DNA of 64,000 bases from Streptomyces sp. AC558_RSS880. Lineage in GTDB: Bacteria > Actinomycetota > Actinomycetes > Streptomycetales > Streptomycetaceae. This document shows, piece by piece, positions 17,124-25,839 of the stretch. The translations under genes and the position numbers were made by a program. Each line of letters opens with the position of its first letter. The first letter of the stretch is position 1. Where the stretch lies: assembly GCF_019049255.1 (NCBI RefSeq), contig NZ_JAGMUJ010000130.1, forward strand, positions 62,001 to 126,000. The letters are read 5' to 3'. The notes under the pieces were generated by a model. The model worked only from the letters and a program-made list of their open reading frames with translations, ran no database searches and was not told the origin of the DNA.

Positions 17124-19484
17124 ATGCGTCGAGTACCCGCACCACCGTTTCCCGTTCCCCGGCCCGGACGGCGGGCGCGGTGGGTCACCACCGTGCTGGC
17201 CGTGCTGGCCCTCCTCGCCGGGACGGTCCTCACCGTCTCCGGCACCGCGGCGGCGGCGCCCCGGGCGTGGACCCCGAAGCCCGCGCCGATGACCACCCCG
17301 TGGACCGGCCGGGTCCCGGTCGACAACCCGCTGCCCGAGTACCCCCGTCCGCAGCTCACCCGCCCCGACTGGGCGAATCTCAACGGCATCTGGGACTTCG
17401 CCGTGACCTCGGCGGACGCCGGCCGGCCCGCCTCGTTCACCGAGCAGATCCGGGTGCCGTTCGTGGCCGAGTCCGCGCTCTCGGGCATCCAGCGCAGGAT
17501 CACCCAGAACGACAAGCTCTGGTACAAGCGCGCCTTCACGGTCCCGTCGAACTGGAGCGGCCGCCGCGTCCAGCTCAACTTCGGCGCCAGTGACTGGCGT
17601 ACGACCGTGTGGGTCAACGACCGGCAGGTCGGTGCCACCCACAGCGGGGGTTACGACTCCTTCTCGTACGACATCACCGACCTGCTGAACGGGGGTACGA
17701 ACACCGTCGTCGTCTCCGTGTGGGACCCCACCCAGACCGGCAGTCAGGCGGTGGGCAAACAGCGGCTCAACGAGGTGACGCCGCATCCGGGTGGCGGCAT
17801 CTTCTACACCGCCGCCTCCGGCATCTGGCAGACCGTGTGGCTCGAACCCACGGCGGCCGCACACATCACCCGCCTCGACATGGTGCCCGACCTCACCGGC
17901 AACCGTCTCGAGGTCACCGTGCGGGGTGCCGGGACCAACGGCCACCAGGCCCGCGTCACCGTCTCCAGCGGTGGTGCCACGGTCGGCACCGCCACCGGTC
18001 CGGTGGGCGGTGAGTTCACCGTTCCGGTACCGAACGCGCACCGGTGGACGCCGGACGACCCGTTCCTCTACGACGTGAAGGCGGAGCTGCTGTCCGGCGG
18101 CACGGCGGTCGACTCCGTCGGCAGCTACACCGGCATGCGCTCCATCGGCCTCGCCCGCGTCGACGGCCTCCTGCGCCCGGTCCTGAACGGCGAGTTCGTC
18201 TTCCAGACGGGCACCCTGGACCAGGGCTACTGGCCGGACGGCATCTACACCGCCCCGACCGACGCCGCCCTCCGGTACGACCTGCAGAAGCACAAGGACC
18301 TCGGCTTCAACATGGTGCGCAAGCACATCAAGGTCGAGCCGCAGCGCTGGTTCTACTGGGCCGACCGGCTCGGTCTGCTGGTGTGGCAGGACATGCCGTC
18401 CATGGAGCGCACCCCCGACGCCGCGGCGCGCACCCAGTGGGAGGCCGAGTACGACCGGATCATCGACCAGCACCGCAGCTCACCGTCGCTGGTGATGTGG
18501 GTGAACCAGAACGAGGGCTGGGGCCAGTACGACCAGGCGCGCATCGCCGACGAGGTCAAGGCGTACGACCCGTCCCGGCTGGTGGACAACATGAGCGGGG
18601 TCAACTGCTGCGGGGCGGTGGACGGCGGCAACGGTGACGTGGTCGACCACCATGTCTACGTGGGTCCCGGCACCACGGTGCCCAGCGCCACCCGCGCCGC
18701 GGTCCTCGGCGAGTTCGGGGGCCTCGGTTTCAAGGTGGCCGGCCACGAGTGGTATCCCGGTGGCGGCTTCAGTTACGAGGACCAGCCCGACCTCGCACAT
18801 CTGAACAGCCGGTTCGTCGGCCTGCTGGACGGCATCCGTGAGGTGCGCATGCCCCGGGGACTGTCGGCCTCGGTCTACACCGAGATCACCGACGTGGAGA
18901 ACGAGGCCAACGGGCTGCTCACCTACGACCGTCAGATCGTCAAGGTCGACGAGGCCCGGGTCCGGGCCGCCAACCGCGCCCTGATCGGCGCCTCCCGCTC
19001 ACCGGCCGCACCCGTGACCCTGCCCACCGGTCAGTACACGTCCCTCCGCGTGACGACGCCCGGCCACACCGACCGCTATCTGCGGCACCAGGACGGCGCC
19101 GCGTTCACCGCGGTCGTCGCCGGCGGCAGCGACGCGCTGCTCAAGAACGACGCCACATGGAGGATCGTCCCCGGCCTGGCCGACAGCACGTGCTACTCGT
19201 TCGAATCGCGGAACTACCCGGGCGAGTATCTGCGCCACCGCGCCTACCGCGTGTACAAGGAGGGCGGCAGCGGTGACCTCTTCCGCGCCGACGCCACCTT
19301 CTGCCCGGTCCGGGGCGCGAACGGGGGTGTGAGGCTGTCCGCCTACAACTTCCCCGAACAGTATCTGCGCCACTACGACGCCGAGTTGTGGCTGGCCACC
19401 CCGGGCGGCACCCACACCTGGGACAACCCGGCCCTCTTCACCGAGGACACCACCTGGGCCGTGGAGGCCCCCTGGGCCCCGTGA
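17124..19484 (+). CDS. Secreted GH2 glycosidase with C-terminal AbfB (arabinofuranose-binding) module
   Basis: About 786 aa. The basic N-terminus and hydrophobic segment ending SGTAAAA form a signal peptide. The GH2 sugar-binding, Ig-like and TIM-barrel domains cover about 60-625; Glu464 in NQNEGWG is the expected acid/base and Glu530 in LGEFGG the nucleophile. The C-terminal 140 residues have beta-trefoil repeats (SLRVTTPGHTDRYLRH, YPGEYLRH, FPEQYLRHYD) typical of AbfB/CBM42, which binds arabinofuranose side chains. ATG at 17124 has AGGAG 5 nt upstream; GTG at 17118 overlaps that site. Probably cleaves furanose-decorated glycan outside the cell. Confidence 0.9.
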   Translation: MRRVPAPPFPVPRPGRRARWVTTVLAVLALLAGTVLTVSGTAAAAPRAWTPKPAPMTTPWTGRVPVDNPLPEYPRPQLTRPDWANLNGIWDFAVTSADAGRPASFTEQIRVPFVAESALSGIQRRITQNDKLWYKRAFTVPSNWSGRRVQLNFGASDWRTTVWVNDRQVGATHSGGYDSFSYDITDLLNGGTNTVVVSVWDPTQTGSQAVGKQRLNEVTPHPGGGIFYTAASGIWQTVWLEPTAAAHITRLDMVPDLTGNRLEVTVRGAGTNGHQARVTVSSGGATVGTATGPVGGEFTVPVPNAHRWTPDDPFLYDVKAELLSGGTAVDSVGSYTGMRSIGLARVDGLLRPVLNGEFVFQTGTLDQGYWPDGIYTAPTDAALRYDLQKHKDLGFNMVRKHIKVEPQRWFYWADRLGLLVWQDMPSMERTPDAAARTQWEAEYDRIIDQHRSSPSLVMWVNQNEGWGQYDQARIADEVKAYDPSRLVDNMSGVNCCGAVDGGNGDVVDHHVYVGPGTTVPSATRAAVLGEFGGLGFKVAGHEWYPGGGFSYEDQPDLAHLNSRFVGLLDGIREVRMPRGLSASVYTEITDVENEANGLLTYDRQIVKVDEARVRAANRALIGASRSPAAPVTLPTGQYTSLRVTTPGHTDRYLRHQDGAAFTAVVAGGSDALLKNDATWRIVPGLADSTCYSFESRNYPGEYLRHRAYRVYKEGGSGDLFRADATFCPVRGANGGVRLSAYNFPEQYLRHYDAELWLATPGGTHTWDNPALFTEDTTWAVEAPWAP

Positions 19485-19512
19485 GCGCGGCGAAGCCGTC
19501 CGCGTGAGAAGA

Positions 19513-19542
19513 GCGGTGGCGGCCTCGCGGGGCCGCCACCGC
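19513..19542 (+). terminator. Strong hairpin between the GH2 and GH43 genes
   Basis: GCGGTGGCGGCC, 6-nt loop, GGCCGCCACCGC: a 12-bp perfect stem 28 bp after the GH2 stop. No T-tract, as is usual in high-G+C genomes. It may reduce read-through into the GH43 gene, which begins 32 bp further on. Confidence 0.6.
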
Positions 19543-19574
19543 ACCCGTTTCCCACCCATTGGAGTTCCTGGACG

Positions 19575-21104
19575 ATGACTGCCAGAACGACCGGACTCGC
19601 CGCCAAGTGCTGCGCCGCGCTGATCACCGGCGGCCTCCTGACGATGCTGTCGCCCTCCCCCGCCGTCTCCGTACCCGACGTACCCGACGCACCCGGCGTT
19701 CCCGAGTACACGACCGCCGAGGCGGGCAACCCCTTCGTGGACGGCTGGTACGCCGACCCGGACATCGCGTTGTACGAAGGCGCCTACTGGGTGTTCCCGA
19801 CCACCTCCAGGCCCTACGACGAGCAGACGCACCTGGACGCCTTCTCCTCCACCGACCTGGTGCACTGGACCAAGCACAGCAAGGTCCTGACCAAGGCGGA
19901 CGTCTCCTGGGCCGAGCGCGCGATGTGGGCCCCGGCGCCGATCGAGCGCGACGGCAAGTACTACCTGTACTTCGCCGCCAACGACATCCAGAACGACTCC
20001 CAGCTCGGCGGGATCGGGGTGGCCGTCGCCGACCGTCCCGAGGGCCCGTACGAGGACGCCATCGGACGGCCGCTGATCCCGGCGTTCCACAACGGCGCCC
20101 AGCCCATCGACCAGGACGTCTTCATCGACGACGACGGTCAGGCGTACATGTACTACGGCGGCTGGGGCCACGCCAACGTCGTCAAGCTCAACCCGGACAT
20201 GACCAGCCTCGGCACCTTCGCCGACGGATCGACGTACAAGGAGATCACCCCGGAGGGCTATGTCGAGGGGGCGCAGATGTTCAAGCGGGGCGGGAAGTAC
20301 TACCTGATGTGGTCCGAGGGAGGCTGGACCGGCCCCGACTACTCGGTGTCGTACGCCATCGCCGACTCGCCCACCGGTCCCTTCGAGAAGCTCGACAAGG
20401 TCCTCGCGCAGGACCCCGCGGTCGCCAAGGGCTCCGGCCACAACTCGGTCGTCAACGTGCCCGGTACCGACATCTGGTACATCTTCTACCACCGGCGCCC
20501 GCTCAGCGAGACGGACGGCAACCACCGTCAACTGGCGTACGACCGGATGCACTTCCGCCCCGACGGCACGATCGAGCGCATCGAGATGAAGGTGCGCGAC
20601 AACTTCGCCGACGGCAACGCGCTGGGCTGGAAGACCTACGGCGGGTCCTGGGCCGTGGCCGGCGGACGCTACCGGGCGGGCCGCTCCCAGGGCGGCAAGG
20701 CGCTCCTCGACACGAACTTCGCCGACTTCACCCAGGAGGCCGACGTCACCGTGTCCTCGCGGGGCGGTGACGCCGGCCTCACGTTCCGGGTGACCCGGCC
20801 GGCGGTCGGCACCGACAGCTACAGCGGCTACTACGCGGGCATCGGCGCGAGCGGCAAGGTGGTGCTCGGGAGGGTGAACGACTCCTGGACGCCGCTGCGG
20901 ACCGCCGCCCTGCGGATCGACCCCGGCTCGACCCACAGGCTGCGGGTCACGGCCGTCGGCTCTTCCATCAAGGTGTACGTCGACGACATGACGAGGCCCA
21001 GGATCTCCGTCACCGACGCCACGTACCCCAGCGGTGCGAACGGGGTGCGGGTCTTCGACACCGCGGCCGGCTTCGACAACGTGGCGGTGCGCCCCGCGCA
21101 GTGA
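19575..21104 (+). CDS. Secreted GH43 glycosidase with C-terminal beta-sandwich domain
   Basis: A 509-aa protein with signal peptide (about 1-32, ending SPAVS), a five-bladed propeller GH43 domain (about 45-340) and a C-terminal jelly-roll domain (about 350-509, FADGNALGWKTYGGSW) similar to CBM66/concanavalin-like modules. Expected catalytic residues are present: base Asp61 in YADPDI, pKa-modulating Asp181 in DQDVFID, acid Glu231 in YVEGAQMF. GH43 includes arabinofuranosidases, xylosidases and some galactofuranosidases; the importer next door favours a furanosidase. Follows the GH2 gene in the same direction. Confidence 0.9.
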   Translation: MTARTTGLAAKCCAALITGGLLTMLSPSPAVSVPDVPDAPGVPEYTTAEAGNPFVDGWYADPDIALYEGAYWVFPTTSRPYDEQTHLDAFSSTDLVHWTKHSKVLTKADVSWAERAMWAPAPIERDGKYYLYFAANDIQNDSQLGGIGVAVADRPEGPYEDAIGRPLIPAFHNGAQPIDQDVFIDDDGQAYMYYGGWGHANVVKLNPDMTSLGTFADGSTYKEITPEGYVEGAQMFKRGGKYYLMWSEGGWTGPDYSVSYAIADSPTGPFEKLDKVLAQDPAVAKGSGHNSVVNVPGTDIWYIFYHRRPLSETDGNHRQLAYDRMHFRPDGTIERIEMKVRDNFADGNALGWKTYGGSWAVAGGRYRAGRSQGGKALLDTNFADFTQEADVTVSSRGGDAGLTFRVTRPAVGTDSYSGYYAGIGASGKVVLGRVNDSWTPLRTAALRIDPGSTHRLRVTAVGSSIKVYVDDMTRPRISVTDATYPSGANGVRVFDTAAGFDNVAVRPAQ

Positions 21105-21114
21105 CCATGCCCGC

Positions 21115-21153
21115 GGCGGGGGTGCGGACGCCGTCGGCGTCCGCACCCCCGCC
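21115..21153. terminator. Bidirectional terminator between convergent GH43 and PA14-GH2 genes
   Basis: GGCGGGGGTGCGGACGCC, loop GTC, and the exact complement: an 18-bp perfect stem filling the 59-bp gap between two converging stop codons (21104 and 21164). Confidence 0.85.
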
Positions 21154-21163
21154 GTCCGGGCGG

Positions 21164-24100
21164 CTACGGCTTCTCCGCCTCGTACAGTGCGCCCACCTCC
21201 TCGGCGGAGAGCACCTTGTCGTAGGCGTGGACCTCGTCCACGCTTCCGTCCCAGAAGTCGGTGTTCTGGCCGTTCCACTGGGCGCGGCCCACCGTGAAGG
21301 GGCCGGAGGCGACATAGTTCGCGCCGCCCTTGACGGTCGCCGCCCGCTTGCCGTCGACGTAGAGCGTGATCTCGCCCGTCGCGTCGTCCCGCACACCGAC
21401 CAGGTGGTACCAGCGGCCGGTCTCGGGCCTGGTCTCCAGCCGGGCGCGCTGTCCGTCGGGGGTGCTGAAGGCGAAGGCGCCCTGGCCGTACTGCAGGTAG
21501 AAGGGGCTCGTCTGGCGCCGCGCGTCCTGGCTGACGGCGGTGGCGTAGTTGCCCGGCAGCGAGTCCAGGGTGACCCACGCGGACACCGTGTAGCTGCCGG
21601 TGGTGTCGAGCACCGGTCCGGTGGTCTGGGCGTACTGTCCCTGGCCGTCGAACTTCAGCGCGCTGCCGCTGACTCCGGTGGTCCAGGTGGTGCCCTCGCT
21701 GAGCGTCAGCGGCTTGTTGTTCGGGCCGTCGTCCTTCGCGGTGGTGCCGGTGCCCTCGTCGAGGGCCCAGGAGCCGCCGCCCTTCAGCTGCTCGCGGTCG
21801 CCCGCCGCCGCGCCGGCCGCGATCACCTTGCGGTTGATCTCGCGCACCCGGACCGGGTCGACCTTGATCTCCCGGCGGTCGTAGGTGTAGAGGCCGTTGA
21901 GTTCGTTCTCCAGGTCGGTGATCTGCGTGTACACCGAGCCGGAGAGTTCGGCGCCGGCCTGGTCGAGGTAGAACTTCTCGGTGTTCTCGACGTACTTGCG
22001 GGTCAGCGCCTCCTTGTCGGTGACGCCGCTGTAGATCACGGTCGGCGTGCCCGGCCACATGTGGCCCGGGGTGCGCAGGGTGAAGCCGCCGTGCTCGCCG
22101 TCCATGGCCGCCCGGTGGTCGGGGAAGGGCGGGTCCTCGTTGTTGTAGTCGTGGTGGTCGATGATGTCGCCCTTGCCCGAGTCGCCCTTGGAGTTGCAGC
22201 AGTTGACACCGCTGTGGGCGTTGACGATCCGGGACGGGTCGGCGGCCTTCACCGACTCGGCGATGCGGCCGCTCTCCTCGCGGCTCCACTCGCCCCAGCC
22301 CTCGTTGAAGACGATCCAGCCGATGACGGAGGGCGCGTTGTGGTGCTGGCGCATCATCTCCCGGCCCTGGTCGACGAAGGCCTTCTGTCCGGTCTCGTTG
22401 GTGATGTTCCCGGAGACGAAGTCCTGCCAGACCAGCAGACCGAGCTTGTCCGCGTGGTAGAACCAGCGGGGCGACTCGACCTTGATGTGCTTGCGGACGG
22501 CGTTGAAGCCGAGCTTCTTGTGCGCCTCGAGGTCGAAGGCGAGGGCGTCGTCGCTGGGCGCGGTGTAGAGGCCGTCGGGCCAGAAGCCCTGGTCGAGGGT
22601 GGCGAGGGAGAAGACGGGCTTCCCGTTGAGGACCAGCTTCTGGTAGCCGCCGACCTCCTCGATGCCGATCTCGCGCATGCCGAAGTAGCTGCCGACCTTG
22701 TCCGTGGACCTGCCGTCCTTCAGCTTGACGTCGAGGTCGTAGAGGTAGGGGTCGTCCGGGCTCCACAGGTGCTGCTCGGCCACGCGCAGGCTGAGCTTGC
22801 TGTTGGCGGGGCCGCTGACCTTGCCGACGACCTTGCCGCGGGCGTCGCGGGCCACGGCCTCGACGCGGGCGTGCTTCGAGGCGCCCTCGGACTCGACGGT
22901 CACCGCGAGGGTGCCGGTGTCGATGTCGGGCGTGGTGATGACGTTGTCAATGGAGGTGTCGGCGACGGGCTCCATCCAGACGGTCTGCCAGATGCCGGAC
23001 GACTGGGTGTAGAAGATGCCGCCGGGGTGGGTGGACTGCTTGCCCATCGGCTGGTCGGCGCCGCCGGTGTCGGTGACCGCGACCACGATCTCCTGCTTGC
23101 CCCGGCCCTTGATCGCGTCGGTGATGTCGGCGCTGAAGGCGTTGTAGCCGCCGGTGTGTTCGGCGACCTTCTCGCCGTTGACCCAGACGGTCGCCCGGTA
23201 GTCCACGGCGCCGAAGTTGAGCTTCAGCCGGTTGGCCTTGCCGCTCTTGCCGACCTTCCAGCTCTTCGGCACGTCCACGAGCTTGCGGTAGAACATGTGG
23301 TCCTCGTGCCGCTCGAGCCCGGAGAGCTGCGACTCGACCGGGAACGGCACGATGATCTTCTCGTCCAGATCCTTGCCGAAGACCGGCTGCTCACCGGCCT
23401 CGGCACCGCTGAACTGCCAGGGTCCGTTGAGGTTCTTCCACTGGGCGCGGACCTGCTGCGGGCGGGGGTACTCCGGCAGCGGGTTCTTCGTGTCGACCTT
23501 GTCGCCCCACGGGGTGGTGATGCGGTGGGTGGACGTGTTCGTGGCGTAGCGGACGATCCGGGGCACGGTCTTGCCGCCGGCCTTGAGGCCGCCCTCGCCG
23601 TCGTAGGTGAACCGGACCTGCTGGTTCTTCTGGATCGGCTCGGAGAGCGTGATCAGGAGGGAGTCGGGGTCACCGGGGTCGGCCGCCACCGATGTGACGG
23701 GCATGGCGGTCGTGTCGGCCTCGATCTTGAGGTGGCCGGCCACCTCGGCGAGGTCGCTCACCGGGTCCTCGAACCGGGCGCGCAGTTTCCGGCCGTCCTC
23801 GGTGACGGTCGGCTCCACCGGGAAGACCTCGAAGCCGGCGGGCGGGGTGAACGCCGTCGTCGGCACCAGCTGCTTGGCCATCGTCGGCGTCGACCAGCGC
23901 AGGAACATGTTGGCGCCGCCGACGTCCTGGAACATCTCCATGCGGAAGTCGTGCTTCTCGCCGGCGGTCAGCTTGATCGGGGCGCTGGTCTGCTCCTTGT
24001 CCCAGTCGCCCACCCAGTGGTCGATGACCGGCTCGTCGTCGATGAAGAGCCGGAAACCGTTGTCGCCGATGGCGTGGAAGGTGTATTCACCGGTCTCCGG

Positions 24101-24439
24101 CGCCTCGATCTGCCCGGTCCAGCGGGCGGTCGTGTGCTCCGTCCGCCCGGTCAGCTCCTCGAAGGTGCTGGTCAGTCCGGAGAAGTTGATCTGCGGCTCC
24201 AGCAGGGTGCCGCCGAGTTCGGCGAAGTCCCGGGCACCCGGCGCCGACATGCTGAAGTACTCGCCCTTCAGGCCGTGCACCACGACGTCGGCGTCGGCGG
24301 CGGTCGCGCCGGCGGACACTCCGGCCATCGGCACGGCGGCCGACGCGGCGGGCGCCAGGGCGCCCGTGGACAGGGCCAGGGCGGTCACGGTCAGCAGGGC
24401 CCACGATCTGGATCTCGGGCGGGTGAGTTGTCTTGTCAT
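21164..24439 (-). CDS. Secreted PA14-GH2-LamG multidomain glycosidase
   Basis: About 1,091 aa. Signal peptide (RSRSWALLTVTALALSTG...), PA14 domain (about 45-190, HGLKGEYFS to MFLRWSTP), Ig-like domain (to about 300), GH2 domains (about 310-880), and a C-terminal LamG/concanavalin-like domain (about 890-1091, SYTVSAWVTLDSLPG). Glu713 in FNEGWGE is the expected acid/base and Glu782 in GEHGGF the nucleophile. ATG at 24439 has GAGGAAAGG upstream; the frame is open to 24670 but crosses the operator. A perfect AAC|GTT palindrome 74 bp upstream puts it under LacI-B. Likely an extracellular furanosidase or galactosidase. Confidence 0.9.
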   Translation of the reverse strand: MTRQLTRPRSRSWALLTVTALALSTGALAPAASAAVPMAGVSAGATAADADVVVHGLKGEYFSMSAPGARDFAELGGTLLEPQINFSGLTSTFEELTGRTEHTTARWTGQIEAPETGEYTFHAIGDNGFRLFIDDEPVIDHWVGDWDKEQTSAPIKLTAGEKHDFRMEMFQDVGGANMFLRWSTPTMAKQLVPTTAFTPPAGFEVFPVEPTVTEDGRKLRARFEDPVSDLAEVAGHLKIEADTTAMPVTSVAADPGDPDSLLITLSEPIQKNQQVRFTYDGEGGLKAGGKTVPRIVRYATNTSTHRITTPWGDKVDTKNPLPEYPRPQQVRAQWKNLNGPWQFSGAEAGEQPVFGKDLDEKIIVPFPVESQLSGLERHEDHMFYRKLVDVPKSWKVGKSGKANRLKLNFGAVDYRATVWVNGEKVAEHTGGYNAFSADITDAIKGRGKQEIVVAVTDTGGADQPMGKQSTHPGGIFYTQSSGIWQTVWMEPVADTSIDNVITTPDIDTGTLAVTVESEGASKHARVEAVARDARGKVVGKVSGPANSKLSLRVAEQHLWSPDDPYLYDLDVKLKDGRSTDKVGSYFGMREIGIEEVGGYQKLVLNGKPVFSLATLDQGFWPDGLYTAPSDDALAFDLEAHKKLGFNAVRKHIKVESPRWFYHADKLGLLVWQDFVSGNITNETGQKAFVDQGREMMRQHHNAPSVIGWIVFNEGWGEWSREESGRIAESVKAADPSRIVNAHSGVNCCNSKGDSGKGDIIDHHDYNNEDPPFPDHRAAMDGEHGGFTLRTPGHMWPGTPTVIYSGVTDKEALTRKYVENTEKFYLDQAGAELSGSVYTQITDLENELNGLYTYDRREIKVDPVRVREINRKVIAAGAAAGDREQLKGGGSWALDEGTGTTAKDDGPNNKPLTLSEGTTWTTGVSGSALKFDGQGQYAQTTGPVLDTTGSYTVSAWVTLDSLPGNYATAVSQDARRQTSPFYLQYGQGAFAFSTPDGQRARLETRPETGRWYHLVGVRDDATGEITLYVDGKRAATVKGGANYVASGPFTVGRAQWNGQNTDFWDGSVDEVHAYDKVLSAEEVGALYEAEKP

Positions 24440-24512
24440 CGAACCTTTCCTCGCGCAGAGGGCATGGGACCAGGACGAAACAGGGGTGGCCGTCGGCTCG
24501 GCCGACCCTTCA

Positions 24513-24526
24513 TTCCAACGTTGGAA
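24513..24526. promoter_or_regulatory. Best LacI-B-type operator, before the PA14-GH2 gene
   Basis: TTCCAACGTTGGAA is a perfect 14-bp palindrome, 74 bp before the PA14-GH2 start. It defines the AAC|GTT code. It sits about 180 bp from the ATC|GAT box of the divergent GH43 gene, so each arm of this divergent pair seems to answer to a different repressor. Confidence 0.8.
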
Positions 24527-24663
24527 ATCCGGCGTGCAGCGGAATGACAACACGCCGCCCGACGACTGTCCAGGCTTCGCGCACAGCTGACGGCCCGTCA
24601 GCAGGCGGGGCGCGGCGACGAAATGGCGGTTCGCGCGGCGGCACCCCGGCCCCACCGGCTCTC

Positions 24664-24717
24664 TTGACATGTCCGACGCCGGTCACCATCCTGTGGGAGC
24701 GTCTTTCATCGATGTAA
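24664..24717 (+). promoter_or_regulatory. Promoter and LacI-A-type box of the exo-arabinanase-like gene
   Basis: TTGACA (24664-24669) with CATCCT (24687-24692) at 17-bp spacing is a plausible promoter. TTTCATC|GATGTAA (24704-24717) lies just after the predicted transcription start, a classic road-block position. The right half equals the 8849 half-site and the left half differs by one base. Its position argues that translation starts downstream, at 24744. Confidence 0.65.
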
Positions 24718-24743
24718 ACCTCGGCGTGGAGGTGGCGGACACG

Positions 24744-25838
24744 ATGGTCGGACTCTCCCACGGAACGACGAGGCTCCCTCGCCGTCTGGCCGGTGTCATC
24801 GGCTTCGTCCTGTCCGGCGTCCTCGCCGCCGCCCTGACCCTGACGTCCGCCGAGCCCGCCCGGGCGGACCAGACGGGGCTCCGCGCCGCGGACCCCAGCG
24901 TGCTCCGGGTCGGTGGCACGTACGTCTCCGTGCAGTCCGCCGGAGGAGGCATCGTCGTACGGCAGGCCCCGTCGACGGACGCCCTGGACTCGGCGACCCC
25001 GCGGCAGGTCTGGTCGGACACGCGCGGTCGCGGCGAGGTCTGGGCCCCGGAGATCGTGAGGGACGGCGGCCGCTACTACATCTACTTCACGGCCGGGCGC
25101 GGAGCGGCCCACCGGATGTACGTGATCAGCTCCACCAGCCCCGACAGCGGCTACTCCGCCGAGACGAAGCTGGCCCTGCCGGACGACAAGTGGGCCATCG
25201 ACGGAACCCTGTTCACCTTCAACGGCCAACGCTGGTTCGTCTGGTCCGGCTGGGCCGGGGACACCAACGTCGAGCAGAACCTGTACATCGCCCGGATGAG
25301 CAGCCCCACCACACCGACGGGGGCGCGGCACATCATCTCGCAGCCCCGGGAGAGCTGGGAGCGGGTGGTCGGCAACCCGTTCATCAACGAGGGCCCGGAG
25401 CCCATCAGGGACCCGAACGGGCAGCTGCACATCGTGTACTCCGCCAACGGCAGCTGGAGCGACCAGTACTGCCTGGCCGACCTGCGGCTGCGGGCCGGCG
25501 GCGACCCGACGCACGTGTGGGACTGGTACAAGTCCAACGGCTGCCTGTTCGGCTCCGACAGGGCCACGATGATGGCCGGCTGGGATCCGACGCTGCACGT
25601 CGACGGCCCCGGCCACCACAGCTTCGTCCTGCTGCACGGCGACATCGGCACCAGCCCGCCCGCCGGGCCGAGGTTCCCGCTGATGTTCCACGCGGTGCCG
25701 AAGGGCACGCCGTACACGTGGGAGAACCGCTACTGGTACACGGGCACGTTCTGCTGGTGGGGCAACACCACGTACAGCCGCGCCGACGTCCCCGGACCGA
25801 ACACGGACACCGGATGGAGCCTCAAGTTCTTCGAGTAG
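24744..25838 (+). CDS. Secreted GH43 exo-alpha-1,5-arabinofuranosidase-like enzyme
   Basis: About 364 aa. Signal peptide MVGLSHGTTRLPRR... ending EPARA, then a single GH43 propeller. Asp50 in AADPSVLR, Asp153 in WAIDGTLF and Glu216 in NEGPEPI occupy the base, modulator and acid positions. The overall pattern (DPSVLRVGGTYV, WAPEIVRDGGRYYIYFTAGRG) resembles the GH43 subfamily 26 exo-1,5-arabinanases of Streptomyces. ATG at 24744 is preferred: GGAGG lies upstream and the signal peptide begins there, whereas an in-frame GTG or ATG upstream would include the operator. Convergent with the GDSL gene, 1 bp between stops. Confidence 0.87.
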   Translation: MVGLSHGTTRLPRRLAGVIGFVLSGVLAAALTLTSAEPARADQTGLRAADPSVLRVGGTYVSVQSAGGGIVVRQAPSTDALDSATPRQVWSDTRGRGEVWAPEIVRDGGRYYIYFTAGRGAAHRMYVISSTSPDSGYSAETKLALPDDKWAIDGTLFTFNGQRWFVWSGWAGDTNVEQNLYIARMSSPTTPTGARHIISQPRESWERVVGNPFINEGPEPIRDPNGQLHIVYSANGSWSDQYCLADLRLRAGGDPTHVWDWYKSNGCLFGSDRATMMAGWDPTLHVDGPGHHSFVLLHGDIGTSPPAGPRFPLMFHAVPKGTPYTWENRYWYTGTFCWWGNTTYSRADVPGPNTDTGWSLKFFE

Positions 25839-25839
25839 G

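Noticed and set aside
18999..24547. Very long frames antisense to the GH2 and GH43 genes, one with about 1,250 and one with about 1,150 codons
   Set aside because: They are low-complexity, rich in Arg, Gly, Val and Pro, match no family and oppose well-supported enzymes; third-position G+C explains their length.
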